Part shown: positions 25,881 through 46,787 of the stretch, piece after piece | How positions within the stretch are numbered: position 1 is the stretch's first letter | Layout: each line of letters opens with the position of its first letter | Assembly (NCBI RefSeq): GCF_000002995.4 | Contig: NW_025062475.1 | Span: 6,204,187 to 6,268,186 of the forward strand | Length of the DNA stretch: 64,000 nucleotides | From: Brugia malayi | Taxonomy: Eukaryota; Nematoda; Chromadorea; Rhabditida; Onchocercidae | Direction: 5' to 3' | Program-made: the position numbers and the translations under genes | The notes under the pieces: generated by a model | Databases searched by the model: none | What the model was told of the DNA's origin: nothing | What the model saw: only the letters and a program-made list of their open reading frames with translations

Positions 25881-28578
25881 ATATATGACAGTTTCATGCC
25901 CAAAAATGTGAAAGAAGCTTGCATATACAAAAACATTAGTGGAATTTAAAATAACAATCTAATACTGCCTTAAACTCGCCGATAGTATAATTTTATTTTA
26001 AATTTGTCATCCACTTTTTTAATTTTAATTAATTCATCTTCATTTTTAGTTCTTTGTTCTCACTATCAAGAATTTAAAGCATGCACCTAAATTTTAAGTT
26101 CAAAGAAGTAAGCTCGTGCTTCTAAGGTTCCTGGAAGACTTGTGCATTCTATTGTACCTGACATGAAGCTATAATCATAAATACCGCAGTTCTGGAATAC
26201 ATAAAATTAATAGACTATCTCAAAGATTATGAAATACATTTTGGCATATTAGTAACTGCAGACTGTAAACTGAACATAATCTTGCCTTGTAAACAAAATT
26301 GAGATATGCAATATTTATTGTTTACTAAACACGATACTGGCATAGTAATATGAAACTTCTGATGGTTTATTACTGACTACAATACAGCAGTTCAGCCAAT
26401 TGTTAATGTCATAAAATTCCTGTGATGAAGAAATGAAAAATTCCAATCTTTTTGAAGGCTGATTAATTTAGAGATTTTTTTCATTAACAACAACTAAATC
26501 TTGTCTTACTGAGGTTAAATGAAATATTTATTTAAGAAGATAAGGGAAAAAAGACTAAACTCATCAACGGCTCAAAACTGCTTGTGAATAATTAATTTAA
26601 CTCCATCTCAGAAGCTGTTGGTTCTTAAAGTGTTACGTAATATAGCGAGTCTAAGGTAATTATGGTTAGTATAGTTTAAGGTAATTATAGTTACGAGTCT
26701 AAAGGTAATTATAGTAAAACTGTTCACCTCTTTATTTTATTTGTTCCAAATTCTTAACGTAAGATATGACGAAAATGAAGAGACGAATAAAGAATAAGTC
26801 TCATTCTCCTGGTTAGCTTGAAATTTTACACTAAATTAGTGAAAAGAGCTGATAAAGTGAATCAATGACAAACTGAGAAACTGGGATAGAAGAAATGACA
26901 TGAATTCAGATGAAAATTTAGATACATGTTATGTTCTCAACTTAATAACTATTAGATTAATAGCAATTAATGATTTATGCTCTCAACTGAAACAAAACTC
27001 ACAAGAGAAGCAAATAAGATGGACTATCCTGAAATAGAATAACGATGGTTTTTTGTTTTTTCAGCAATGGTTTTTCAGAAATAGCAATTTCTAGGTATTT
27101 CACTCCTGGAAACGATCAACGAATCTATGTTCTGTTTGCTTAATCAATCAGCTATATTATACGCCGATCTTTTACCTTCTTTCTCCCAATATTTCATTTC
27201 GAGACGAACATTCGCAACATTGCCAAAACTATTAATATCTTTTTGGATTCCAACTCTGAAGCATTTATCCAAAAGTGGACATTTGTTACAACTTATAATT
27301 TACAATATTTATAGCTTTATACGCTTCGTTATAGCTTTTAACTCTTAGCGCTTCAAGGAAAACATCAAGCACTAAATGGTATTGTTAAACACTTTCGTTC
27401 TCATAACAGTGTCATTTAATAATTTAATAATTAGGACAATCAATGGACATACATGATTTAATACGGCTAGCAATTCTGTCTGCTATTTCTTGCCACTTTA
27501 TTGAGACTGAGCCAAAGCAGTACAGAAATAATGCATGAAGAGCTTAAATATGTCTTGCCATAGTTCATTATTTCACAAAGTCTTTGATCTTAAATATTGC
27601 AAAACTTCACCAAAAAAAAAGTTGTTCCAGAAAGGATATAATGAATAACGAGTAACTGATCATAGATGCTTCATTATGACGTGAAAGTTGAAAGATTTAA
27701 TACTGTAAGTGGAAAACATACACAGATCAAGAGCTGCAATACTATTTATTTTCAAAATACTGCAGTTCGCACAAATGAAAAAAAAAAGCGCTTTTATAAA
27801 ATTATACAGCAAACATAACAACAAAAAATAATATAATAAATGAAAGGCTTAAACTGAAACTTTAGGAGGAACTAGATTATGCTTATTACATTGAAGACAG
27901 GTCAATGCATGGTGACAGTGATAGCTATAACAACTGATAATGCTGAACAAATGAAAATTTAATGATAATTAAGCATAGTATAATAATATCATTTGACATT
28001 AATGACAATATTATAAATCTAATAACAAATAAGAAGACGAAGTTGCAATAATGAGGAAGGGAATAAGCAGAATATGCAGGTGTCGGTACCTTGTTTACAG
28101 GTCTCTTCCCTTAGACAGAGCTAAAGTAGAAAACCAAACCTTGTACTGGAGAGCATCGTCTGACAACTAATTGCTTTGATTGCAATAGTATCTGCTATTC
28201 TCTGGAACCATTATTTCCCCTCACCAGCAACCTCCCAAACCTCTAAACCAAACTCCCCACAAACCGAACAACACTGACTGGCTAAGTCCGAAAATGCAGT
28301 GCTTACAGCTCAATCTCGGTATATATGGTAGGCCGTATTAAATATTGTAAATGTGGAAACATACAATTTTAAATTTAAGGTATTCGTTGTGATGGTAAGT
28401 AATGCACCGTTCTATTTAGTTTAAGACAGGTTTGTTTTTAAGGGATTTCTGCGCTTGTTTTATTATTATCATTCAGGGTCGGAAAATGTAGGCAACATTT
28501 TCCAGTTCGAAAGTTACAAATATATGCATGTTGCGCTAACTGGTTCGAGAATAATTGCCATCATTTTTTGTAATCATG
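25881..28578. other. Divergent intergenic stretch
   Basis: Separates the tyrosinase-like gene (leftward) from smc-3 (rightward), so it should hold two promoters. It is AT-rich, with poly-A runs near 27610 and 27778. Two short minus-strand open pieces near 27165-27290 and 27454-27510 were considered and not accepted. A C-rich patch at 28100-28290 is noted under findings. Confidence 0.5.
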
Positions 28579-28584
28579 TTTCAG
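28565..28584 (+). promoter_or_regulatory. Candidate spliced-leader acceptor of smc-3
   Basis: A TGTTTCAG acceptor ends at 28584, 74 bases before the smc-3 ATG, with no upstream exon evident. It may be a trans-splice site or a 5' UTR intron end. Confidence 0.4.
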
Positions 28585-28658
28585 GTCAAACTTCACGTAC
28601 ATACTCAATGAACGGTTAATCATTTCTACTAACCAATCCCGCACTGATTTACTCTACA

Positions 28659-36321
<7,663 letters not shown>

Positions 36322-37440
36322 TCATATCAGTCGACTAAGGTCACTTGAGAAGCAAATGTTGTGGGAGTGTTTATGGAAGTGTTTCGCATAGCGAAGAGTT
36401 CATAGTTCATAGCATGTCGAGACTCCTCTGCTAAAAGATCTTCTCACCAGTGTGGATGTGCAAAATCTGTAAATATTCCAGTGTTTATTTCGTAATATTA
36501 TACTAATTCAAAATTACTTTTTTGTCATGGTCATTTCTATTTTAATTTTGTATTCGATTAGAAACGTAATATTTTGGGCATCATTTTTAGTTGGTTTTGT
36601 TGAATGTTTGCCTCAACCTCAGTGACCTCATATTATTGTATTCCAACCAGATAATTTAAGATTATCTCGATTCAAAAGAGCAAGTGATTTAATTAACACT
36701 TATCCCAACAAAAATATGGTCCTAAATTTCTTTTGTTGATTATTCATGGACGATGTTTTATTGATTTTTTTTTTGCAAGGCATTATTCATTTGATTTATA
36801 AATTTCTTGTTGTTTGATGTGGAACTTAAGTTCATCTCTTCGTAAAATTCATCTTGTCGCTAGACATTTTCCTGTCGTTTTTCCCGCTTGTTGAAATTGG
36901 AATTCACCATTTCTAGCATACCGACTGATTTCCACTGATTTTTTTCTGTTAATTAAAATCAAACTCTCACTGTAAAATAAAGTAAATTGTAATTTGAACT
37001 TTTGGAAATCTTGAAATTAGACATCAATCGCTTTTGTGATTTAGCTTTAGGAAAACCGATGTAAATCTGACCAGTCACATATAAAGCTCTTCATCTCTCC
37101 GCTCTGATCACTCATAACCCTTCATTGAATTTCTAAATCCTTCTTTCTTCCCACTAATGCGATTAGTTAAATTTTCAAAAATGAAGTAAATTTCAGTCAT
37201 TTGATTTAATGGACATATTGCAGATAAAGAATATTGCATTCAGATTTGCTCTATGAATTCTTCGATGAAGTTAAAACCAGAAGTTAATGACCAAGATAGG
37301 AGGGGAACTTTTATTTACTTAACATTTAATTTAACTTCGGATTTCCCATTACGCAAGATTAAGCGAATTTTTTTTTGGATTTGCATATAACAAACTTGGA
37401 TTCAAATAGAGGAATGTTCAAGCTTCATTCATTTTTCTAG
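36322..37440. other. Intergenic stretch downstream of smc-3
   Basis: Holds the smc-3 3' UTR and the presumed promoter of the kinase gene. An AATAAA lies at 36976-36981. The stop-to-start distance of about 1.1 kb on the same strand is long for a nematode operon pair. Nothing else seen. Confidence 0.5.
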
Positions 37441-37461
37441 CATTGTTTAGTTGTGAGCAGC
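37440..37461 (+). promoter_or_regulatory. Candidate spliced-leader acceptor of the kinase gene
   Basis: A TTGTTTAG acceptor ends at 37450, eleven bases before the proposed ATG. A second AG (GAGCAG) ends one base before it. Either could take a spliced leader. Confidence 0.4.
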
Positions 37462-37813
37462 ATGTCCAACAATTCATTACGAAAGAAAACATGGAGTGAA
37501 ATCTGTGTGGAGAAAGATGGTACTGGTGATATAATGCTTGATCTTTCCTTCTATTGAAGTTGATAATAGGAAGGGTTTTTTCGTGTGGTACCAGACAACT
37601 TACTTGGGTCATTCAGGAAATTTTGGATTTCATTAGTTTGTGAAAATTGTGGAAAATTTGCACAAAATTCGTACAAGTTTTTTAATAGGAAAAAGTGTGA
37701 AAAATAAATACTTTGCACTACTGCCAAATGCTTTCTGTATAATACCAAAATACTTTTTCAGTAGTTAAGTAATTATATTTGAAAAACTTGTATATATATA
37801 TTGCAATGTTTGA

Positions 37814-37859
<46 letters not shown>

Positions 37860-40206
37860 CAGACAGTTATACACAGACAATCCGAAATTGTCAGATGAAT
37901 ATTGGGAAGTTGTAAAAACTGGAAATCCAGATGCACGTTCTTTGCGGATATCGAATTTGAAAGAAAAAAGATATGAGTCAAACATTGCGATGGAGATGGA
38001 AAAGATATCATGTTTAAATATAGAGTTTAAATTACCACAAAATGGGATAAGACTTATGTGTATATGAAATTCCACTGTTTCATAGGAAGTTTTGTTCAGT
38101 AGGAATATTACTCAAAAATATCGATTTGATTCATGAACAAAGTGCGGTAGAATTACCAAGTAAAAAGGAAGTCAAGGTTCTGTGAATTATTTTTCGAAAA
38201 TGTTAAAATTGTAGTTTTCACTTGTCGATTTCGCTAGTAAAAAAAGTATTGAGATTGTGATATGTTGCTTTTAAGATTTTGGCCTTTTTAATTTAAATTT
38301 AAATCCGTGTTAGTAAGTTGTCAAATGAAGAAAACTGACAACAGTTAGTTTATTCAGCCGTCATTAGTGTTCATCTTATAACTTCTAGAATGTACGTCTT
38401 CTTTGGTTGTCAAATAAACTTCACTACAAATAATTCGGAAGCAAAAGGACCCGAAAAAAAGATTCCAGAAGTTTTTACCCGAAATTTAATTTCTTTCAAA
38501 AAGTTAAAATTGTAGTTGCGGATGAAAAATTTGAGGTTGCACTCGTCGGGAGTATTCAGTAACGTCTACCGTGGCACACTGCTTAGTCCTGGACCACGCA
38601 AAGAAATCGCACTCAAAAAAACTTGGCCAGGTGAAAATAGGCCTCAATGATCCCTCTTCAATCTGAGCCTTCGTTTTAAAAAATTCTGGAAATCACAAAT
38701 ATAAACGAACAATATTTGAATTTGGAAGTGTTTAAGAACTAACTGACCTAACTTCAGATTTCGAAGGGGACTCACAAGTAAATACAGAACTGAACATACT
38801 GCTTGGTTTGAGCTGCAGATGGCACAAAAATATTATTCGAGTGTTGTATACCTTTCGAAGTATTACTCCAGATAACAAGATATTTCTTCTTTATCCTTCA
38901 TTTTTGAATTATGTGAAAATGTTGACTTATCGAATCTTTTACAATTTGCTTGAAAATATCGCTATTCAGCAGATGACAAAAAAGTGAGAATGAAAATTCA
39001 TAGCATTTGATTTGAAATATTTTTATTTTTTATCAATTGCAATCAGCTCCATTTTTAGATCTGTGAGACAATGATATTTGAATATTTACCGAAAACAATG
39101 TCAAACATTGTCAAACAAATTGGTGGTAAATATCCTGATTATATCGACATTAAATTGTATTCATGGCAGTTGTTCAATGGATTGAGTTTTTTGTCGAATG
39201 TTACTTTGTTTACTGACTGATGTTGTTTTTACAACTTTATAGATTGCCATTCGAATTCATAGTTTTCTTCCTTGCTAATTGTTTCTATTCTTTTAAAATC
39301 CTTTTGTGAACACTTCTCGTTTTTTATTTCATGAATTGAAACATTTCAATGATAAATTTCTTTATACGTAAGCTTTATTGTAGAATCATATTTGTCATCG
39401 CGACATAAAGCCACAAAATTTGCTTATTGAACCAATCAGCGGTGTGCTAAAAATTGCTGATTTCGGTTCGGCAAAATTTATGAGAAGGATGACAAAATCT
39501 ACTTCATACCAGGTATTGGTTATATAAAAATAATACTTGAAAGGTTTTTCTTATTTGGATTTTTTATCTTCTTCACTTTTATTAAAAAAGACGAAACCAA
39601 ATTTCTTATGCTTTTAGCAAATTGTTCAGGTCACACGATATTATCGTCCGCCAGAACTGTTGCTTAAAGCCACTTACTATTCACCTCAAGTTGGCAAGTT
39701 TTCTATAGTTTCCCTGCAAGTTGAAGTGAACTTATATTGACCTCTTATGACCGTACTATTTAGATGTTTGGTCTGGTGGTTGTGTACTGGGGGAAATTAC
39801 TAAAGGCAGCATATTATTTCCCGGCAAGAATGCAAAAGATCAGTTTAAATTAGTAATGGATGCTCTCGGAAGTCCGGATGAAACCGATCTTATGGATATG
39901 AAAGCGGCTATATCAATCGCTGGTGCTCGTATTGCACCACGTGGTCTCAGATCCATTCTACCTTATGCCTCTGAGGAAATTATTAATATCCTTCAACGAA
40001 TACTTGTTTATAGTCCCGAAAAGCGCTTGTGCGGTAAAGTATTCTTGTCGGACCCATTCTTTCAAGAACTTTTCGTTCCTAATAAACGCCGAACCAATGG
40101 AACTTTTGTTTCCAATATAATCACTCTGGATGACTTACAAAAATTACCGTACGTCTTTTTAATCTCTAATTTTGCAAAGAAACTCATAGCTGCAATATTT
40201 TGCTAA
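37462..40206 (+). CDS. Divergent GSK-3-family Ser/Thr kinase (GSKL-like)
   Basis: Exons 37462-37519, 37859-38059, 38100-38176, 38516-38630, 38758-38912, 39059-39199, 39384-39512, 39630-39693, 39764-40206; phases close, about 460 residues. An N-terminal extension ([11 protein letters not shown]..., residues 1-112) precedes the kinase domain. Motifs: glycine loop [11 protein letters not shown] (first Gly replaced by Ser), Lys 146 in IALKKTW, alpha-C Glu 161, HRDIKPQN at 254-261, DFGSAK at 275-280, activation-loop [14 protein letters not shown] with Tyr 291 matching GSK-3 Tyr216, then [12 protein letters not shown] and FPGKN. HRD, DFG and both catalytic residues are intact, so it should be active. 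The Arg that binds primed substrate phosphate in GSK-3 beta (Arg96, in NREL) reads Thr 160 (NTEL). Nematodes carry GSK-3-like paralogues of the GSKL type, linked to male germline in C. elegans; assignment to that branch is inference. The intron 39694-39763 starts GC. A GTACGT at 40149 could splice to an unseen last exon. Confidence 0.85.
37817..37855. repeat. AT microsatellite abutting a 3' splice site
   Basis: About 19 AT units followed at once by the acceptor ACAG (37855-37858) of the kinase gene's second exon. It replaces the usual pyrimidine tract. Confidence 0.9.
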
Positions 40207-43200
40207 AAATTTCTTAATAATAATTCCATTTTAACACAATTTCTTTACATGATAACATGCTGAAGTCATAAAATTGTTGAAGAAAGTTACAAAATTAAGT
40301 TTGATCTAATTATTAGATGTATAATAACTTAACATCAAACTATCTGAATTAATTAGAAAGCAAATCAATCCGAATGCTTCTAGAAACACCTCTTTAAAAG
40401 GAAAGTCAATTTAATGCAATCAAAAATTTACAACTGCTTATGAGAGAAAATAAACAATCCTAAAACAGCCAGAACTTCACTTGAACAGCGTAGAAAGAAA
40501 CAACAACGGATTGATTACAGCGTGTTTTGTCTTCATTACAGTAGTTTTAAAAAAAAAAAAATTATTCTCGAAATCAATGTGTTACAATTTAATTTAAAGT
40601 GCAAAATGAATTTTTGAATAAATAATGGCAGTATTGATAGTTGAAGTTGTTATAAAAATAATCATAATCAAAAAGCTTAAATAAAGTATTGAGGCATAAT
40701 TTCAATTCTAACGAAAAGAATTGAGTATTATAAAAAAGTTTAAACAAAGTTTCGCAGCTAAATTAACGACAAATATCCTTAGTTTTGCAGTTTTTTGTTT
40801 CGAAAATGCTTTAGAGCAAAAGGAAAAAAATTCCGGAAGATGTTTTAAGTAAAGTGATAAGAAATTTGAACATTTGTCATTCCTATTTGAGGTTGCATTT
40901 CTGTGTGGAAAAAATTATATATTTATAAGAGTATGTTATTTATATGATATAATTTACTTCCTTTTATTGGTCTTCTTTCCTATTGATTCACTTCAGCAGT
41001 CATAATTCTTACATTTGGATTCGAAATTGTTTGTCTGAGAATAATGTAATATTCAGAATTTCAAAGTTTTACACTTGAATGAAAATCACATCATTTTAAT
41101 GTTAAGCAAGAAATTTGATTTGTCATGAACATACAATTCTCTGATAAACAATTATATATTAATAAGTGTTCAAAAGATTGGTTGCACTTATGAATCAAAA
41201 GAATAAGGAATGCATCAGTTAAGTGAAAGACTGTGATTACAACGATTTGGACTAAATTCCTCGATCATGAATTGAAGTTTGTGTATCAAAAATGAATGCT
41301 GAATGCTAGATGGAGTCCTTGACAGCTATACGACAAGAATATATCATGTGTGTGTGTGTGTGTGTATGTGTATTTATTATGGGTGCATACGTTCCTCAGA
41401 ACATTACTGGCACGAGTACCGGATATGCAGATGCGTGGAGAAAACTAGAAGGTCATTGCATGAAACACCTATTATTTTCCTATTCCTTTTTATTGGCTAC
41501 ACCGAATTTGAATCTCTCCTGTCCAATTCATTCCATCCAAAACCATTCTTTCATCTTTTTCTACAGACTTTTTCAGATTACTTAGCTTATGTATTACTTC
41601 CATTTCGAAAAAATGATATCTTATTGCTTCTATTTTCTATTCGGTTCGGGAGTCTTTTCATGTATGTGATCGTTTGGTTCACGAGTAACTAGGACTAATT
41701 TTTGGTGTTTGCTTAAAGTTTGCAACTCAGAGTAGACCTAATCCATCTGTAATAAACTCTATTCTCTTTTTATGTTGCGACATTGATCTCAGATCAAATG
41801 AAAGTCAAACCTTAAATTTATCCTCTAGAGTTTAAAACGCAATCTGAAAACACCGAGCTGTTTAGAGAATAGAACAGATGGATGCATATCTTTCGAATAC
41901 AGTCGTCCATGATCAGAATAAAGCAGTCAAAATGACCATCCTTAAAGGTCTTTTTGTAGGAAATATTATTAATTTTTAATGAGAAGGTAAATGAAACTTC
42001 TTACGAATTAACAATTCTAAAATGATGCTTTTTATCATTCCCGACAATAATTCAACAAAGTTTTACTTATATCAATTAGTTTCATTTAATTGTTACTTTA
42101 AAAGGTTTCTGATTAATAAATTCTTAAAACTCATCTTTCACTTTTTTTTTTTACTTATTATTAAAACTGAAGTTATTTCACCTTATTCCAATTTAGCTCA
42201 GCATTCATTCATTATTTGACTATGAACTAATAAAATAATGGCCGTTTGCACAGTAAATATTGGAAAATAAAGATTGAAATGCAAGAAAAGAATGAATTTA
42301 AATGAAAATGTTGAAATTTTAAAATCTTTTTTAAAAAAGAAACCAATAACTACTCTAATCGTTCTCAAAAAAAAAAAAAAAAAGAAAAGAAAAACTTGAT
42401 AGTTCCACTAATAGTTTTATCCAATTGAAATTATCTAATTTATCAATAAGCAAAAAACAAAAAATGAAAATTTAGAATTGCTTTTAAAATTTCATTTTTA
42501 GATAACTTTGTTCAGATGGTTATCAGTCTGTAACTTTTGTTTATATGGTAAACAATCTATCTGTTTCTAAAAAAGATCGAACTTTATACAGCTATCCATT
42601 AATTCTACTGAATTTTATTTTCTCTCTCTTTTCACTTTTACAATTTCTAGCATAATTGGGTTGCTGATATGACCAATTGATCAAGTGATTAAGGATTAAC
42701 TTGATATTATAACGATGAGTAATTTTGTTAGTAGAATTTGGTTACTATAGAAAGTTAAGTATGAACATTTTCAGGATGCAATATCTGAAACATAAAAATA
42801 ATCCTGTACTACTTTTGTTTTTTTCAGAAGAAGTGGACCGCTGGAATTATTTTAATAATAATCAGCGCTTCCGTTAGAATATTAATTTATTGCTTTTATT
42901 ATTTCTAATGGGTGATCAGAGTTTCTGAACAAAAATTAATGCATATTTTATTCGGTGGAAAATATTTTAAATGAAAGTTAATATCAACCGGCAAATCAAA
43001 CTTGGAAAATTAACGGCATTATAACACATCATTAAAGTTGGGTCATCTTTTAACAGTGATAAAGAAAGAAATCAAGAATTATTATTCATTTATATAAAAT
43101 AATTTATTAGTAGGAAGATTTAATGAAAAGGAGGGGAAAGGACCAATTATCAGAAACTGTTTCTCTTCACTACATCTTATCTAGAAAGGTATTTATATCC

Positions 43201-46200
43201 AAATGGAAGTCTTTGATTCTGTCTTTCTACCTGTTAATACAATGGTTGAGTGGAAATGAAGTATAGGAGAAAAGGAAATGGTAAAGTAATGCAAGCGATA
43301 TTTATAGTCTTCCATTTCACTTTCTACCTCTTCATTTATTAATTAGCCAATTTGGTCATGAATTTTCTTTTTTCACTTATTTCCTAGCCTAAATGATTCT
43401 TATTCTTCTTTTTAAATTCTATTATACCATCTGTCATCTACTCATATTATATATAATATCTTTTCTGATCGCTTGATTTTCGCTTCCAATAAATTTCGTC
43501 TATTATCGTTTAAACTATGAAATCATTTTATCTGAAATTATTCTAGTAGTAATTGCAGTGGAATAATTTGGAAATTTCCGGCTGCGAAAATTTTTTTCAA
43601 ATTTGAGAAATTTTCAGAAATTGGCTTTTTGTGTTTGTAGGAGAATGAAGTTTTCCCATAAGAAGGAACACTTCACTTTTGCAACAGTTCAGTGTCACAA
43701 GCAATTGCTACTGATAATGGTTTTCTTCCCTTTCCTTTTTTACATATGCCAATGTGCACTTACTTCCCTTGTCAGCAATAATGAGTTACTTACAATTTAC
43801 CTCTTCAAATTTCAACACTCCTTTTCTGCATCATCTCTGCTTCTTCTTTTCTATGCAATATGCCATTTGCTAAATGGTCTGCCAAGGAACTGAGATAATT
43901 AGAAACTTATTCCAAATGTCAAAAGCTGAACTCTTGAAGATCAGAGGATAACAACACATTGAACCATTTAAATAGTTTTGTTGATAGCATATCTCATCCT
44001 TGATACTGAATATTCTATTTGTTGATTATAATTAATATCACGGAATATCAATGAATTAATAGGAACGGAGTCGAAAGATCATCCTAGATAAGTAAGCAAG
44101 TTATCAAAATGAGCGAGAAGTATTGAATGAACTAAAGATAATAGTCTTTGATAATCTCCCCCACGATTAATTTATCAAATAGCCTGTGGTCATTTCTAAA
44201 TTGGTCAAATTTAATTCTCAAAAAGGAACAGAAAGTATAGATGGGTGATGACCAGAACTCTCAGAGAGAAGAATAGGAAAATGAACCAACACTGGGAAAA
44301 TCAAGAAGTGAACACTGGGCTACAACCATGGTTGTGACGTTTCATCTTGGCTCTTTTGCCTCGAGCCAAGGATGAGTTTAGGACTGCATCTCTTCCTAAG
44401 CTTCTCTTACTCTCAATTTTCACTCATCATCTCTTCCTCTTCAAATGTTACATTATTCAAGGAGCTCAATCTCATGTACTTTTATTTCTCACCACACGCA
44501 CCATTTTCTCCTTCTTTGCTTCCAACATTCCTTATATTTCAGCAGTTCCCTTCTCATCTCTTTCTTCATTCTCTGCTTTGATGGGCACAATCCGCGACCC
44601 AACAGCTGAGCGCTTGATTCTTAAAATAATTTCTAGTGGGATGGTAGGGCTTACTGGATTTAATTCGTAAAATTCAAATACTGAGGAGCATTTCAAAATC
44701 TGAAATGAAAAGACTGTTTGACATTCGATGGGTGTGAGTGGAACAGCGGCTAATTCTCTCTTTCGCAACTTTATTAATGCAAATTCATTGGAGAGTATAA
44801 CCTGGACATGCTATATTCTGCAAATGCAATGTGCTTAACAACTTCGGGGAGCAAAACAGAGAACCAGCAGTGCAGGAGAAGGAAGGACTTACAAAACATT
44901 CAAGTTGCCTACAGGAGTAATTGCCTGAGTTTTGCGCTGATGAAAATCTTTTTAGCAAAGAAAGATTTGTCAGTCATTTTAATGGTAACTTAGTGTGCAC
45001 AATTCACACATTGTGCCTTAGACTTGTCTGACACATAACTGACACTTCGGTATAACTTAATCGTTTCAAATTACAGAATTCACAAATGCATGCATCATCC
45101 GACGAATAGGGAAAAGAAGTTTAGATTTTGTAGTTTTCTTTACTGAATGATTATTTGTTAGTTAGTCGAAAGCAATGAGTTTCACATAGTTTGTGTGGTT
45201 CATCATGAACAGAACTGTACTTCCGATGATATTTAGGACTAGCATCACGACACGACAAGTTGCTAGCAGATGGCGTTGTCCGACTGATCCTCCCATTGAA
45301 AATTGTCTTTATACATGACATAACAAACAGACAATGAATATATGGTAATAGAAATTATGATAGGTTTTTCACTTGTATTTTTGAGTTATCCATCATTTCA
45401 TACTACCTTTGGTACCTCGATACCAGTCGCACTTGGTTTCTTGAAAGAATACTGTCGTGTTAGCTTCCTATTATATACACAATTTCTATGTCCTCCTTAG
45501 TCGCTCAATGCTTTTTAGTGTGTTTTTCTCAAATTTTTTATTCTGTGCAAATAAATCCTACTCCCTTTGGCATCATCCATTTGTTACTCTCCGTGCGACA
45601 CAATAAGATGTCTTTGTCACCAATACTTACCTCAATAATTGATTTTCATAACTGTTCGAAGTAGTTATAATAAGAATTTTTGCTGATCCTGCGTGTAAAT
45701 TTCTAGTTATCAAGCAATTATCTTTCGTTACTTTTCCACAAACTTATCATATATTTAAGAGATTTGATATCCTAACGCATAAGAGAGAGAGAGAGGTGAA
45801 TAAGCCATTCAACAAATTGAATGACGAATTACATATCTAATCGGACGACTTTGAATTTAAGTTTTCATTACTCATCAACTGTGTATCGATCTCCCACGTA
45901 ATGGTGATGGTAGTAATCTCGTCTATCATGATATCTTTTTTCCCATTTTGTTGTTTTATAACTTCTATAATAATCATATATGTAAAGGAATTTTGATTAA
46001 AAGTGTCAAGCTAATGAGTCACTATAAACCAAACTATTAACTTATGCAAGCGTTTTTTGTTTACTTTTTAACGCTATTTCTCGTATACATATACATAAAA
46101 AAAGATTGATTGAATAAAATAATTCATAGTTGTAAAAGCAGTGCAGAAGGAAATTTAGAGAAGTTGCAGATTACATTGCCTGTTGGAGAATGAAAAGAAT

Positions 46201-46770
46201 TCGTGATGGTGGATAAAAAAAGAGAACGTAAGCCAGTATTTAAATGGAAATTAGGGCAACGAAACAAGAAAGTAGTAAGGTAAATAAGTGAACCCGAAAG
46301 AAGTTTTACAGTATCTTCTTATCATATAATGGAGGTTTCAATCATGTCTTGTATTATATGGGATTTTTTTTTATAAAATTCAAAATCTCAGAAAATTTCA
46401 AAAAAAATTCGTGAAATTCAACCGTCATGGTAGTGTTTTTTCTTTCTGCTCTAGGTATAGTCAGGTTTCTGTCAGGACTGTACTGCTTTGCTTTTGGTGC
46501 ATTGAAAAGTAATAGCTATGCTTAACCTTTTTTGATAAAGATAGCAATCAATTATTAGTGATAACGGTTCACTTTTGATCATTTTTATGTAAACATTTCT
46601 TTTATTGTGCTTGTTCAATACTCACTTTATTCGTACATATATGTATTAGTTAAATTTAAGAGACAGCGCATCATTTCTAGTGTGTCATTTATTCGTTGAT
46701 TTCTGTTTCAATTTCTGATTGCTTATTTAATGCTTTCAGCATGAGCTTTAAAGTTAGCAAACTAAAGACG
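40207..46770. other. Long intergenic stretch
   Basis: About 6.6 kb of AT-rich DNA with poly-A runs (near 40550, 42368), a GT microsatellite at 41347-41372, a short GA run near 45783, and no gene I can support. Frames around 41310-41690 and 44347-44770 are open by composition only. Confidence 0.5.
41347..41372. repeat. GT microsatellite
   Basis: TG dinucleotide run with one TATG interruption near its right end. Confidence 0.95.
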
Positions 46771-46787
46771 TTATCTTTCTTTACAGT

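Noticed and set aside
27165..27290. Minus-strand CNKCPLLDKCFRVGIQKDIN, like the second zinc finger of a nuclear receptor
   Set aside because: The Cys spacing is off by one, there is no first finger or ligand domain nearby, and no splice partner in phase. Probably chance.
27453..27510. Minus-strand piece SIKWQEIADRIASRIKS with good GTATGT donor, considered as an upstream exon of the tyrosinase-like gene
   Set aside because: That gene already has a start with signal peptide and acceptor at 25850, and the phases of this piece join nothing.
41303..41692. Plus-strand frame of 129 codons through a GT repeat
   Set aside because: It begins in simple sequence (VCVCVC) and then reads as AT-rich filler.
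44347..44770. Open frames on both strands near 44.35-44.77 kb
   Set aside because: Low-complexity Leu/Phe/Ser-rich product, no splice signals in phase, no known motif.
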